In this document: positions 25,073 through 34,373 of the stretch, piece by piece | Layout: every line of letters begins with the position of its first letter | How positions within the stretch are numbered: the first letter of the stretch is position 1 | NCBI GenBank assembly: GCA_020634495.1 | Contig: JACKBR010000044.1 | Coordinates: forward strand, 1 to 37,903 | From: Ardenticatenaceae bacterium | GTDB taxonomy: Bacteria; Chloroflexota; Anaerolineae; Promineifilales; Promineifilaceae | DNA length: 37,903 nt | Direction of reading: 5' to 3' | Program-made: the position numbers and the translations under genes | Notes under the pieces: model-generated | Databases searched by the model: none | What the model was told of the DNA's origin: nothing | What the model saw: only the letters and a program-made list of their open reading frames with translations

Positions 25073-25519
25073 ATGAAAAAAGAGTTGGTTCGCAACTGGA
25101 TGACCCAGGACGTAATTACTGTTAAACCCAGCACAATCTTGCCAGAGGCACATCAAATCATGATGGATGAGGAAATTCGACGCCTGCCTGTGGTAGATGA
25201 CAAGGGAATTTTGCTGGGCATTATCACCCTAGGCGATGTGCGCGGCGCACAGCCATCTCCTGCCACTTCGTTAAGCATTTGGGAGCTAAATTATTTGCTC
25301 TCTAGCCTGACGGTAGACAAGATCATGACCCCCAAACCCATGACAATTTCAGCCGATGCCACCATTGGGGCCGCTGCCCGAACGATGCTAGAGCATCGCA
25401 TCAGCGGATTGCCGGTTGTGGATAAAGATGGCAGACTGATGGGCATCATCACCGAGTCTGATATTTTCAGCATGGTTGTCATTCATGAATGGAGCGAAGC
25501 TGCGGCAGAACCAGCATGA
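25073..25519 (+). CDS. Two-CBS-domain protein
   Basis: 148-aa protein consisting of two CBS domains: [21 protein letters not shown]...[20 protein letters not shown] and [21 protein letters not shown]...[20 protein letters not shown]. Such Bateman modules bind adenine nucleotides and regulate partners. No catalytic domain is fused. The ATG at 25073 has AGGAG 11 bases upstream. The last 37 bp overlap the convergent carB gene. Confidence 0.9.
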   Translation: MKKELVRNWMTQDVITVKPSTILPEAHQIMMDEEIRRLPVVDDKGILLGIITLGDVRGAQPSPATSLSIWELNYLLSSLTVDKIMTPKPMTISADATIGAAARTMLEHRISGLPVVDKDGRLMGIITESDIFSMVVIHEWSEAAAEPA

Positions 25520-28500
25520 TGACGCTGCAAGCTGCGTACCCGCAACTCTTTTTGTCTTAACGCCTTGATCCCGCTAACGGCCGCTTGCGCCGCCGACATG
25601 GTTGAAATCAACAGAATGTTGTGCTGAATAGCCGCCGCACGCATGGATGCCTGATCCGCATGGGCCTGCTGTCCCAACGGCGTATTAATTATTAGCTGAA
25701 CCGCACCAGAGGCGATGAGTTGGACTGTATTTAAGCCCGGCTCACTGGCCTTTGTCACCATGGTAACTGGCAAATTAGCCCGCTCCAGAGTTACGGCCGT
25801 TCCCTCCGTCGCGTACAATTTAAACCCCAACCGGTGCAAATCCCGCGCAATCTTTAACGCCGTCGATTTATCGAAATCATTCACCGTCACCAGCACCGCA
25901 CCCCCAAGCGGCAGCGGCGTGCCCACAGCCAACTGCGATTTGGCAAAGGCATGGCCAAACTGCGAAGCGTGGCCCATCACCTCCCCCGTGCTGCGCATTT
26001 CTGGGCCGAGGCGCGTGTCGGCCCCAGGCAGCTTGTTAAAAGGCAGCACGGCCTCCTTCACAAAAAAGCCGTCAATGGGCGGCATTTGGATAAAGTTCAG
26101 CTCAGCCAATCTTTTACCCGCCTGCACCTGGGCCGCAATTCGAGCAATCGGCAAGCCGGTTGCTTTGCTTACAAAAGGCACTGTCCGGCTGGCGCGTGGA
26201 TTCACCTCAATCACGTAAACCACATCATCCTTAATGGCAAACTGGACATTCATCAAACCCCGTACGTCCAGCGCCAGACCCAATTTTTCTGTGTAATCCT
26301 GAATGATGTTGAGGTGATAGAGGCTTATTTTGTACGGTGGCAGCACGCAGGCGCTGTCGCCAGAATGTATGCCCGCCTCTTCGATATGCTGCATCACGCC
26401 AGCCATCACCACCCGCTCCCCATCGGCTACGGCATCCACATCCACTTCAAATGCGTCCTCAATGAACTGGTCGATGAGCACAGGGTTGCCTGGGGAAACG
26501 CGGGCTGCCTCAGCCAGGAAGGTGCGCAGCGAGTCATCATCATAGGCAATGGCCATTGCCCGACCACCGAGGACGAAAGACGGCCGTACCAACACCGGGT
26601 ACCCAATCTCATGCACCACTTCCAAAGCTTCATCCAACGAATTGGCCAAACCCCAGGCAGGATGATCAATTGCCAACTTGTGCAGCAAATCACCAAACCG
26701 GCCGCGATCTTCGGCCAGATCGATGGCATCTGGGCAAGTGCCCCAAATGGGCACACCAGCCGCCGCCAAACCCGCCGTCAGGTTAATCGGCGTTTGGCCG
26801 CCAAACTGCACAATCACCCCCTCCGGCTGCTCCACATCAACAATATTGAGCACATCTTCCAGGGTAAGCGATTCAAAATAAAGCCGATCGGCCGTATCGT
26901 AATCGGTGCTAACTGTTTCTGGATTGCAGTTGATCATGATGGTCTCGTAGCCCAGCTCCCGCAGCGCCCAGCAGGCCTGCACGCAGCAGTAATCAAATTC
27001 AATGCCCTGCCCAATGCGATTAGGCCCGCCGCCTAAAATGATCACTTTTTTGCGGTCTGTTGGGCTGGCTTCACAATCCGTCTCGTAGGTGGAATAAAGA
27101 TATGGGGTGTGGGCTTCAAACTCGGCAGCGCAGGTATCCACGCGGTAGTAAACGGGTTTGATGCCCAATTCCAGGCGCAAAGTGCGCACGGCCGTTTCCG
27201 ACAACCCCAACGCCTTCGCAATCACTTCGTCAGAAAACCCGTGCCGCTTGGCCCGAAGAAGGAGATTAGAGATTGGAGATTGAAGATTGGGAGCCTCACC
27301 TAATCTCCAGTCTCCAATCTCCAGTCTCTCCAATTCAGCTTCAATTTCCAATATCTCCTGCAGCTGCACCACAAACCACGGGTCAATGGCCGTTTCGGCG
27401 ATGATTTCATGCGGGGAACGGCCATTGCCCATCGCCACCGCCATCTGAAACAGCCGCTGCGCCGTAGGCACACTCAAAGCCGCCTCCGAAGAATAATTCG
27501 CCAACGCCCGGCTAAAGCCAGGAATGCCAATGTCCAGTCCACGAATCGCCTTGTTCAGCGCCTCGGTGAAGGTACGGCCGATGGCCATCACCTCCCCCAC
27601 ACTTTTCATTTGCGGCCCAAGCGTGGGGTCCACCCCAGGAAACTTCTCAAAGTTCCAACGGGGAATCTTCACCACGCAGTAATCAATGCTCGGCTCAAAG
27701 CTGGCCGGGGTTACGCGGGTGATGTCGTTGGGAATCTCATCCAGCGTGTAGCCCACCGCCAGCAGCGCGGCAATCTTGGCAATGGGAAAGCCCGTTGCCT
27801 TGCTGGCCAACGCCGACGAGCGCGACACCCTCGGATTCATCTCAATAACAATCACCTCGCCATTTTCCGGGTTAACCGCAAACTGTACGTTACTGCCACC
27901 CGTCTCCACGCCCACAGCCCGCATAATCGTCTTGGCCAGGTCTCGCAAATATTGATACTCCTTGTCCGTCAACGTTTGCGCCGGAGCCACGGTGATGCTG
28001 TCACCCGTGTGTACCCCCATCGGATCAACATTTTCAATGGAGCAAACCACCACAAAATTATCTGCCTTGTCACGCATCACCTCCAGCTCGTACTCCTTCC
28101 AGCCCAGCAGCGAGCGCTCAACGAGCACTTCATTTACAGGACTGGCCCGCAGGCCGTGTTCCACCACCGCCGCAAACTGATCGCGGGTGTAGGCCACACC
28201 GCCACCAGTGCCGCCCAGCGTAAACGACGCTCGCACCAGCATGGGAAAGCCAATCTCATCCACCACCGCCTCCGCTTCGGCCAGCGAATGGACAAAATGG
28301 CTCACCGGCACAGGCACACCCGCCTCAATCATTGCCTGCTTAAACTTGGAGCGGTCTTCTGCCAGGCGAATGGCACGTAAGTCGGCCCCAATGAGTTGGA
28401 CGCCGTGTTTGGCCAAAATGCCGGACTCGGCTAACTCAACCGCCAGATTTAAACCGGTTTGGCCGCCCACCGTGGGCAGGATGGCGTCAGGCTGTTCGGC

Positions 28501-28737
28501 GACAATAATTTTCTCGATGATTTCGGCCGTTAATGGCTCAATGTAAGTCGCATCGGCAAATTCGGGATCGGTCATGATGGTGGCTGGGTTCGAGTTGATC
28601 AAAATGACGCGATACCCCTCACGGCGCAGCACTTTGCACGCCTGCACGCCAGAATAATCAAATTCACACCCCTGCCCAATCACAATTGGGCCAGAGCCAA
28701 GCACTAGTATCGAGTTCAAATTCGTGTTTTTAGGCAC
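25483..28737 (-). CDS. carB: Carbamoyl-phosphate synthase large subunit
   Basis: 1084-aa enzyme that makes carbamoyl phosphate for arginine and pyrimidine synthesis. It has two ATP-grasp halves ([20 protein letters not shown] and [20 protein letters not shown] mark their starts), with the oligomerisation domain between them and an MGS-like regulatory domain at the C-terminus. The start is GTG at 28737 with AAGGAG six bases upstream. Residues about 470-493 ([20 protein letters not shown]) are encoded by an inverted repeat of the same family as the carB-carA spacer, an in-frame addition in the linker. The 3' end overlaps the convergent CBS gene. Confidence 0.97.
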   Translation of the reverse strand: MPKNTNLNSILVLGSGPIVIGQGCEFDYSGVQACKVLRREGYRVILINSNPATIMTDPEFADATYIEPLTAEIIEKIIVAEQPDAILPTVGGQTGLNLAVELAESGILAKHGVQLIGADLRAIRLAEDRSKFKQAMIEAGVPVPVSHFVHSLAEAEAVVDEIGFPMLVRASFTLGGTGGGVAYTRDQFAAVVEHGLRASPVNEVLVERSLLGWKEYELEVMRDKADNFVVVCSIENVDPMGVHTGDSITVAPAQTLTDKEYQYLRDLAKTIMRAVGVETGGSNVQFAVNPENGEVIVIEMNPRVSRSSALASKATGFPIAKIAALLAVGYTLDEIPNDITRVTPASFEPSIDYCVVKIPRWNFEKFPGVDPTLGPQMKSVGEVMAIGRTFTEALNKAIRGLDIGIPGFSRALANYSSEAALSVPTAQRLFQMAVAMGNGRSPHEIIAETAIDPWFVVQLQEILEIEAELERLEIGDWRLGEAPNLQSPISNLLLRAKRHGFSDEVIAKALGLSETAVRTLRLELGIKPVYYRVDTCAAEFEAHTPYLYSTYETDCEASPTDRKKVIILGGGPNRIGQGIEFDYCCVQACWALRELGYETIMINCNPETVSTDYDTADRLYFESLTLEDVLNIVDVEQPEGVIVQFGGQTPINLTAGLAAAGVPIWGTCPDAIDLAEDRGRFGDLLHKLAIDHPAWGLANSLDEALEVVHEIGYPVLVRPSFVLGGRAMAIAYDDDSLRTFLAEAARVSPGNPVLIDQFIEDAFEVDVDAVADGERVVMAGVMQHIEEAGIHSGDSACVLPPYKISLYHLNIIQDYTEKLGLALDVRGLMNVQFAIKDDVVYVIEVNPRASRTVPFVSKATGLPIARIAAQVQAGKRLAELNFIQMPPIDGFFVKEAVLPFNKLPGADTRLGPEMRSTGEVMGHASQFGHAFAKSQLAVGTPLPLGGAVLVTVNDFDKSTALKIARDLHRLGFKLYATEGTAVTLERANLPVTMVTKASEPGLNTVQLIASGAVQLIINTPLGQQAHADQASMRAAAIQHNILLISTMSAAQAAVSGIKALRQKELRVRSLQRHHAGSAAASLHS
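27261..27331. repeat. GGAGATTGGAGATT hairpin inside carB
   Basis: The left arm GGAGATTAGAGATTGGAGAT (from 27261) pairs with TAATCTCCAGTCTCCAATCT (from 27301) across a 9-base loop. It reads through in frame in carB. The same words make up the intergenic hairpin at 28753-28820. Confidence 0.85.
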
Positions 28738-28752
28738 AGTTTCTCCTTAGGT

Positions 28753-28820
28753 GGAGATTGGGGATTAGAGATTGGAGATTGGAAGAAACCGCAATCTCTA
28801 ATCTCCAATCTCTAATCTCT
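28753..28820. repeat. GGAGATTGGAGATT hairpin between carA and carB
   Basis: GGAGATTGGGGATTAGAGAT and the following AGATTGG words pair with AATCTCTAATCTCCAATCTC on the 3' side. It fills almost the whole 85-bp spacer between carA stop and carB start. Confidence 0.85.
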
Positions 28821-28822
28821 GT

Positions 28823-29959
28823 TTATATCTCTGCCTGCATGAGCTGAATGAATTTAGTAAAAAGCTCATCCGAGTCATGAGGGCCGGGGGAGCTTTCCGG
28901 GTGGTACTGCACGGAATACGCCTTGTGTTCCGGGGCGATGAGCCCCTCGCAGCAGTTGTCGTTGAGGTTTAGGTGGGAGACGGTGACGTTGGCTGGCAAG
29001 GTGCTGGCATCCACGGCAAAACCGTGATTGTGGCTAGAGATTTGCACTTCTTGCGTGGCTGTGACCTGCACAGGCTGGTTGCCGCCGCGATGGCCAAATT
29101 TGAGCTTGTAGGTATTGGCTCCCAGCGCCAATCCCAAAATTTGGTGCCCCAAACAGATGCCAAAGATTGGTTTTTGCCCCAGCAAATCGCGCACTGCCTC
29201 AATGGCGTAAGTACACGCCGCCGGGTCGCCCGGCCCGTTGGAGAGGAAAACGCCGTCCGGGTTCAGAGCCAGCACTTCGCTTGCGGTGGCGGTGGCGGGA
29301 ACTACGGTTACCCGGCAGCCCTGCGCCGCCAACAGCCGCAAAATATTGCGCTTGATGCCAAAATCATACGCCACCACATGATACTGATTACTGACCACTG
29401 ATGCCTGTTCACCGCCAGGCTGCCACCAATCCTGCGCCTCGGCCCAGTGGTACGGCTCGGCACAGCTCACTTCGCGGGCTAAGTCCAAGCCGTTCATGTC
29501 GCGGGCGGCGCGAGCCAGCGCCAATACCTCCTCTGGGTCAGTTGTGGTGTTGGAGATGGCGGCACGCATGGCCCCGTGAGTACGGATGTGGCGCACCAGG
29601 GCGCGGGTGTTCACATCGGTAATGGCCACAACGCCACGGCTGGCTAAATAGTCGGGCAGCGATTGAAGGGAGCGCCAGTTGCTGACAACAGGACTAAGCT
29701 GACGAATAATCAAACTGGCCGCCCAGACACGACCGCTTTCGTCGTCCTCTGGCGTGGTGCCGATGTTGCCGATGTGGGGCATGGTCATGGTGACCAGTTG
29801 GCCGTGGTAGGAGGGGTCGGTGAGGATTTCTTGATAACCGGTGAGGCTGGTATTGAAGACAATTTCGCCGCTGGTCTGGCCAACGGCTCCGAAGCCGTAA
29901 CCTGGCCACAGGGTGCCATCTTCCAGGGCAAGTAAAGCAGGGGCAAGCTTCTGTTGCAT
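28823..29959 (-). CDS. carA: Carbamoyl-phosphate synthase small subunit
   Basis: 378-aa glutamine-hydrolysing subunit that feeds ammonia to CarB. The N-terminal domain has [20 protein letters not shown] and [15 protein letters not shown]. The amidotransferase domain has [22 protein letters not shown], the nucleophile [10 protein letters not shown] and the catalytic pair in [10 protein letters not shown]. The ATG at 29959 follows AAGGAG. About residues 184-191 (ASVVSNQYH) are encoded by a CAGTGGTCAGTAATCAG word set found also in the galK-galE spacer, lying in the linker between the two domains. carA contains no CGGCCG core, unlike nearly every other gene here. Confidence 0.97.
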   Translation of the reverse strand: MQQKLAPALLALEDGTLWPGYGFGAVGQTSGEIVFNTSLTGYQEILTDPSYHGQLVTMTMPHIGNIGTTPEDDESGRVWAASLIIRQLSPVVSNWRSLQSLPDYLASRGVVAITDVNTRALVRHIRTHGAMRAAISNTTTDPEEVLALARAARDMNGLDLAREVSCAEPYHWAEAQDWWQPGGEQASVVSNQYHVVAYDFGIKRNILRLLAAQGCRVTVVPATATASEVLALNPDGVFLSNGPGDPAACTYAIEAVRDLLGQKPIFGICLGHQILGLALGANTYKLKFGHRGGNQPVQVTATQEVQISSHNHGFAVDASTLPANVTVSHLNLNDNCCEGLIAPEHKAYSVQYHPESSPGPHDSDELFTKFIQLMQAEI

Positions 29960-30267
29960 TGCATCTCCTTGAATAATTCACACAGATGAACACAGATAAA
30001 AATCTGCGTCAACCTGGGCTTATCTGTGTTCAATTACATTTGAAAGGTCTGACAAATTATCAGGTGTTGCTACCAATTTATTGCCTGCATCAGGCAAAAC
30101 GACTTTAGTCTATCAGAATTTTGGCAAACAGACGTGGAATAATTGCATGAAACGATCCTGGTTATTTTGGGCTGTTTGCCCTGAACCGACGTCAAGCACA
30201 CGGGTGGCTCTATTTGGGCATGTAAACTGTGGGAAATACGGCCGTTCTCCATTACCGTATTTCCATT
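29960..30267. other. 308-bp divergent spacer between carA and the hydrolase
   Basis: Contains a perfect 12-bp inverted repeat GAACACAGATAA (29988-29999)/TTATCTGTGTTC (30020-30031) and a 17-bp dyad TTGCCTGcatCAGGCAA (30081-30097) that has the size of an operator. One ACGGCCGT copy lies at about 30238. No gene is seen. Confidence 0.5.
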
Positions 30268-31161
30268 ATGCGCAAGCTGGGTTACAAACTACCTGTCTTC
30301 TTTATCCTCTTTTTGCTAACCGGTCTGGCTATTTTTTTACACAGCCGCGCCCGCCGACTCGTCGCCCCGCCCCGCAACATCACCCACCAAACGCCTGCTG
30401 ATTTTGGCATGACAAACTGGCAAGACATCAGCTTTACCACCGAAGATCATTTGCAGCTTTCTGGCTGGTATGTGCCGCCTCAAAACGAATCGGGGGCGGC
30501 TTTGATTTTTGTGCATGGGCTGGGCAGCAACCGCAGCGCCCTGCTGGACCAGGCCGCGATGCTGGCCGAGGCCGGGTACGGGGCGCTGTTGTTCGATTTG
30601 CGAGCACACGGCCGTAGCCAGGGCACACGCAGCAGTTGGGGTCTGGCGGAAGTGGCCGATGTGCAGGCGGCGCTTCAATTTTTACAAAACCAACCGGAAG
30701 TCAATGCCGAAAAAATCGGCATTATCGGGCATTCAATGGGGGGTGCGATTGCCATCCGGGCAGCGGCCCAACTGCCGGAGATTCGGCTGGTGGTGGCCGA
30801 GAGTGTGTACACCAATTTTGCCGACAATGAAGAACGCTTAACGGTTTCCTTTGCCCGCCTGCCCGCCTGGAGTGCGCCGCTGGTGATGGATTGGGCAGAA
30901 TGGATTGCTGGGGTAGACAGCAGCCAGTTGGCACCCCAGCAAGAGGTGGCCTCGTTGTCACCACGGCCGATTTTGTTCATTCAGGGCGGTCGAGACAAGA
31001 CAGTGCATGTGCAGAATGGATCAACGTTGTATGAAACGGCCGTTTCCCCCAAAGCCCGCCTGCTCATTCCCAACGCCGACCACAACAACCTCTTTGCAAC
31101 CGATCCTGAGCAAATGAGCCAACGGTTGCGCCAATTTTTGGCACAAACCCTGGATTTTTAG
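30268..31161 (+). CDS. Membrane-anchored alpha/beta hydrolase
   Basis: 297-aa serine hydrolase. An N-terminal hydrophobic segment (VFFILFLLTGLAIFLHSRAR) anchors it to the membrane or acts as an uncleaved signal. The fold motifs are IFVHGLGSNRSALLDQA, the nucleophile elbow GHSMGG (Ser156), PILFIQGGRDKTV (Asp243) and the catalytic His272 in NADHNNL. The substrate is unknown; relatives are esterases or acyl hydrolases. I chose ATG 30268 because the longer start at 30229 reads through the ACGGCCGT-containing spacer. The first residues (MRKLGYK) are basic, as expected before a membrane helix. Confidence 0.85.
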   Translation: MRKLGYKLPVFFILFLLTGLAIFLHSRARRLVAPPRNITHQTPADFGMTNWQDISFTTEDHLQLSGWYVPPQNESGAALIFVHGLGSNRSALLDQAAMLAEAGYGALLFDLRAHGRSQGTRSSWGLAEVADVQAALQFLQNQPEVNAEKIGIIGHSMGGAIAIRAAAQLPEIRLVVAESVYTNFADNEERLTVSFARLPAWSAPLVMDWAEWIAGVDSSQLAPQQEVASLSPRPILFIQGGRDKTVHVQNGSTLYETAVSPKARLLIPNADHNNLFATDPEQMSQRLRQFLAQTLDF

Positions 31162-31162
31162 A

Positions 31163-31260
31163 AGCAGGGGCGCAAAGCTACACGAAGAGCCTCAGAACTA
31201 CGCAGCGTAAAACCTCATCTCTCTTTATGTATCTCTACGTTAACTCTGCGCCACGCTAAG
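31163..31260. repeat. Spacer repeat with GGCGCA/TGCGCC arms
   Basis: GGCGCAAAGCTACACGAAG at about 31169-31187 and AACTCTGCGCCACGC near 31243-31257 form a weak dyad. It looks like one more palindromic spacer family; no terminator T-run. Confidence 0.4.
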
Positions 31261-31308
31261 TTCCCCGAATTTGATTGCGAAATTGGGCAATTGTGTCACA
31301 ATCGCAAC

Positions 31309-32616
31309 ATGGATGAACGGCCGTTCCCCCTCCCCACCGAAGAGAAGATAACCATCAAGCTAAGGTTACGCCTGCCCTTAATTGGCTTTGTTTTTTTGCT
31401 GGCAGCCGCCTTTTTAATCCCGAACCGGGTGTGGAATTCTCTTTTGTTTGGGCTGGGGGGGCTGTATGCAACCGGATACGTTTGGGTGCGGCAAATGGCC
31501 AGGCATCTCCACGCCAGACGCCGACTGCGCTATGGCTGGGTGGCGGTGGGCGACCAGCTAGAAGAGCAGTTTGAACTGGCCAACAACAGTCCCATTCCGG
31601 CCTTGTGGGTAGAAATAATTGATTACACCAACATTCCGGGCTACAAAACGGCCGTTGTGCGCAGCGTGCCTCCAAACCAGCATGACCAATGGCGGGAAAC
31701 GGCCGTTTGCCAGCAGCGCGGACAATTTTCCCTTGGCCCCTGGGCCATCCGCAGCAGCGATCCCTTTAGCCTGTTCCAAATGACCCATTTTTATACCCAA
31801 ACCGAAGAAATCATCATTCATCCGCCCATTCATGGCCAGCTGCCCATTCCTTTGCCAACGGGCACCAGCAGCGGGCAGGCGCGGGTACGGCAGCGCAGTT
31901 GGCAGGCCACCACCAACGCCGCCTCGGTACGCGATTATCATCACGGCGATCCGCTGCGCTGGATTCATTGGCCCATTTCGGCACATCGCAACAGCCTGTT
32001 TGTGCGTGAGTTTGACCAGGACGCCACGGGCGACATCTGGATTTTGCTGGATTGCCAGGCGGCGATGCAGTTGGGCAGCGGCGCAAGCGGAACCATCGAG
32101 CAAGCTGTCTTGCTGGGGGCTTCCCTGGCGGCGCGGGCGGTGCGGCAAAATCGGGCGGTGGGATTGGCTGGATACGGCCGTTCCCCCCAAATCGTCCACA
32201 CTGGCAGCGGTCAGGGGCAGCAGTGGCGCATCTTGCGAGCTTTGGCCCTGCTAGACGCTGAAGGCAGCACCGATTTGCGCACGGCGCTGCTGGATTTGGG
32301 TCGAATTGCCCGGCGTGGAACGGCCGTTATGGTCATCACGCCAACCAAGAAAGCCGATTGGCTGCCGGAGTTGGTGCGGTTGGCCCAACGGGGCATCGAG
32401 AGCAATGTGGTGCTGCTGGAGCGGGAAAGTTTTGGCGGCGAGGGAAGCAGTTTGGGGTTGGGAACGGCCGTGCGTCAGCTTGGTTTTCCTTGCCAGATAA
32501 TTCGCCAGGGAGAGGTTGGCACCCCGCTAGAAGCACAGCAGCGGCGCGGCTTCTGGGAGTTCCGCGTAACGGGCACGGGCAAAGTGGTGGCGGTCAAAAC
32601 GCCCGTGGCACAGTAA
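31309..32616 (+). CDS. DUF58-family membrane protein
   Basis: 435-aa protein with two N-terminal membrane helices (about residues 24-60) followed by a beta-rich region and a vWA-like C-terminal domain. The DUF58 signature VRDYHHGDPLRWIHWPISAHRNSLFVREF is complete. DUF58 genes are usually next to MoxR ATPases and TgpA-type transglutaminases; here the transglutaminase lies 3 kb downstream, beyond three oxidoreductase genes. ATG 31309 is favoured over 31291. The upstream TTGCGA-16-CACAAT could be a promoter that would leave almost no leader. It carries several ACGGCCGT palindromes, giving TAVV, TAVC, GYGRSP and TAVM peptides. Confidence 0.9.
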   Translation: MDERPFPLPTEEKITIKLRLRLPLIGFVFLLAAAFLIPNRVWNSLLFGLGGLYATGYVWVRQMARHLHARRRLRYGWVAVGDQLEEQFELANNSPIPALWVEIIDYTNIPGYKTAVVRSVPPNQHDQWRETAVCQQRGQFSLGPWAIRSSDPFSLFQMTHFYTQTEEIIIHPPIHGQLPIPLPTGTSSGQARVRQRSWQATTNAASVRDYHHGDPLRWIHWPISAHRNSLFVREFDQDATGDIWILLDCQAAMQLGSGASGTIEQAVLLGASLAARAVRQNRAVGLAGYGRSPQIVHTGSGQGQQWRILRALALLDAEGSTDLRTALLDLGRIARRGTAVMVITPTKKADWLPELVRLAQRGIESNVVLLERESFGGEGSSLGLGTAVRQLGFPCQIIRQGEVGTPLEAQQRRGFWEFRVTGTGKVVAVKTPVAQ

Positions 32617-32622
32617 CAAAAT

Positions 32623-32678
32623 AACCTCCCGCAGGTTTTAGAACAAACCATCGTCATAGCAGGAACCTGCGGGAGGTT
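32623..32678. repeat. AACCTCCCGCAGGTT hairpin, copy 1
   Basis: AACCTCCCGCAGGTT (32623-32637) pairs perfectly with AACCTGCGGGAGGTT (32664-32678). Copy 2 lies at 34253-34308. Confidence 0.85.
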
Positions 32679-32699
32679 GCATAGCAAGGAGAGGTTGTG

Positions 32700-33416
32700 A
32701 TGACAGAGTTCAAAGACAAAGTGGTGATGATAACCGGCGCGTCGGGCAATTTGGGCAATGCGGTGACCCAGGCATTTGTAACTGCGGGGGCAAAGTTGGC
32801 CCTGATTGACCGGCATCCCGAACTGCTGGCAGAAACATTCCCCGTGCTGGTGCGGCAAACAGACCGGTTTCTGGCAGAAAATGTGGATTTAACTCAACCG
32901 GAGGCGGTAACGGCCGTTGTCCAGAAAATCGTGGCAACGTTTGGCCGGATTGACGTGCTGGTGCATACCGTTGGCGGCTTTTTCTCTGGCCCGCCGCTGC
33001 ACGAAACGCCCCTGGACAAGCTCGATTTTATGCTGCTGCTGAATGCCAAAACAACCTTCATCACCAACCAAGCCGTTTTGCAGAAGATGGTGCCCCAGGG
33101 CAGCGGCAAAATCATCAACATTGCCGCCCGTCCGGCGCTGCAAGGCAATAAAAATATGTCAGCTTACAGCGCGGGGAAAGCGGCCGTTTTACGGCTAACA
33201 GAAAGCGCAGCGGCAGAAGTGAAAGCGCAGGGCATCAACGTCAACGCCGTCATTCCCGGCACCATCGACACGCCGCAAAATCGGGCCGCCATGCCCAATG
33301 CCAACACCGACAACTGGGTGCAGCCCGCATCGCTGGCCGATGTGATTTTGTTCTTAGCCTCCGATGCGGCGCGGGATATTCATGGGGCGGCAATTCCGGT
33401 TTACGGCCGTTCTTAA
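32700..33416 (+). CDS. Short-chain dehydrogenase, atypical catalytic serine
   Basis: 238-aa classical SDR. NAD(P)-binding ITGASGNLGNAV and the catalytic YSAGK motif are present. The position of the catalytic Ser, about 13 residues before the Tyr, is occupied by Ala/Arg in IINIAARPALQG, so the mechanism may differ or activity may be reduced. The ATG at 32700 follows AAGGAG at 32686-32691; a GTG directly before it is the alternative. The substrate is unknown. It sits between two copies of the AACCTCCCGCAGGTT hairpin, with a second SDR gene. Confidence 0.85.
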   Translation: MTEFKDKVVMITGASGNLGNAVTQAFVTAGAKLALIDRHPELLAETFPVLVRQTDRFLAENVDLTQPEAVTAVVQKIVATFGRIDVLVHTVGGFFSGPPLHETPLDKLDFMLLLNAKTTFITNQAVLQKMVPQGSGKIINIAARPALQGNKNMSAYSAGKAAVLRLTESAAAEVKAQGINVNAVIPGTIDTPQNRAAMPNANTDNWVQPASLADVILFLASDAARDIHGAAIPVYGRS

Positions 33417-33418
33417 GA

Positions 33419-33452
33419 CCAGTAATCGGTAATCAGTGTGCAGTAATCAGTA
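33419..33452. repeat. CAGTAATC direct repeats
   Basis: The spacer begins with CAGTAATCGGTAATCAGTG and CAGTAATCAG, the same family as 666-707 and the carA insertion. Confidence 0.6.
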
Positions 33453-33455
33453 GGA

Positions 33456-33513
33456 GCGAGGCAGGTGGGTAAAACCTTTGGCAAGTAAAACAACACCTCT
33501 CCACCTGCCTCGC
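33456..33513. repeat. 13-bp perfect inverted repeat between the SDR genes
   Basis: GCGAGGCAGGTGG (33456-33468) pairs with CCACCTGCCTCGC (33501-33513). A poly-A stretch and GGAAATT before 33542 provide the downstream ribosome site. Confidence 0.75.
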
Positions 33514-33541
33514 CCTGGCCATTAAAAAAAAAGGAAATTAG

Positions 33542-34246
33542 ATGACAACACAAAAAACAGCTATCGTCACCGCCGCAGGCAAGGGAATGGGGGCAGCTAT
33601 TGCCCGCGAATTGGCAGTGGCAGGCTACAATCTTGCCCTGCTCTCGGCCTCTGGCGGAGCGGTGGACCTGGCCAAAGAGCTTGGCGGCTTTGGCCTCACG
33701 GGGTCGGTAACCAGCCAGGCAGATTTGCAAAAATTGGTTGAGGGGGCAATGGGGCGATACGGCCGTATCGACGCCGTCGTCAACAACACAGGCCATCCCC
33801 CCAAGGGGCAAATCCTGCAAATTCCCGATGAAGATTGGCACAAAGGGCTCGATCTCGTCATGCTCAACGTGGTGCGCATGGCCCGCCTGGTGACGCCCAT
33901 CATGCTCAAACAAGGAGGCGGAGCCATCGTCAACATCTCCACCTTCGCTGCCTTTGAGCCAGACAGCGCCTTCCCGGTAAGCGCCACTTTGCGGGCGGCG
34001 CTGGCAGGCTACACCAAACTGTACGCCGACGAATACGCCAGCCAGGGCATCCGCATGAACAGCGTCCTGCCCGGCTTCATCGACAGCTACCCAGAAACAG
34101 AAGAAATTCGCCAGCGCATCCCCACCGGCCGCTATGGCACTGTGGCTGAGATTGCCCAAACGGTACGCTTTTTACTTTCCGACGGGGCTGGCTACATCAC
34201 CGGGCAAAACATTCGGGTGGATGGCGGCATTACCCGATCGGTTTAA
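33542..34246 (+). CDS. Short-chain dehydrogenase lacking the usual YxxxK
   Basis: 234-aa SDR. TAAGKGMGAAIAREL binds the cofactor, NNTG replaces NNAG, and NISTFAAFEPDS supplies a Ser. Where classical SDRs have YxxxK, this protein has FPVSATLRAALAGYTKLYADEYA, without the Tyr/Lys pair at the expected place. The C-terminal GYITGQNIRVDGG is standard. A small SDR subgroup shows this pattern; whether it is catalytic is open. ATG 33542 follows AAGGAAAT. It lies between the first SDR and the flavoenzyme, and the three probably act in one pathway. Confidence 0.85.
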   Translation: MTTQKTAIVTAAGKGMGAAIARELAVAGYNLALLSASGGAVDLAKELGGFGLTGSVTSQADLQKLVEGAMGRYGRIDAVVNNTGHPPKGQILQIPDEDWHKGLDLVMLNVVRMARLVTPIMLKQGGGAIVNISTFAAFEPDSAFPVSATLRAALAGYTKLYADEYASQGIRMNSVLPGFIDSYPETEEIRQRIPTGRYGTVAEIAQTVRFLLSDGAGYITGQNIRVDGGITRSV

Positions 34247-34252
34247 GCAGCC

Positions 34253-34308
34253 AACCTCCCACAGGCTCTGCTTACGAGACCGGTTTTAGCTAAAACCTGC
34301 GGGAGGTT
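34253..34308. repeat. AACCTCCCGCAGGTT hairpin, copy 2
   Basis: AACCTCCCACAGG (34253-34265) pairs with AACCTGCGGGAGGTT (34294-34308), with one mismatch. The 3' arm is identical to that of copy 1; the loops differ in length and sequence. Confidence 0.85.
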
Positions 34309-34373
34309 CTCTGGTAATTGGGTAATTACTCAATTACAGTCTTATCCAACGAAACAGATAAGGAATCTTTGTC

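Noticed and set aside
25951..28380. Long plus-strand frames of 361 and 323 aa opposite carB
   Set aside because: They are antisense shadows of a clear carB gene, with His/Arg-rich low-quality composition.
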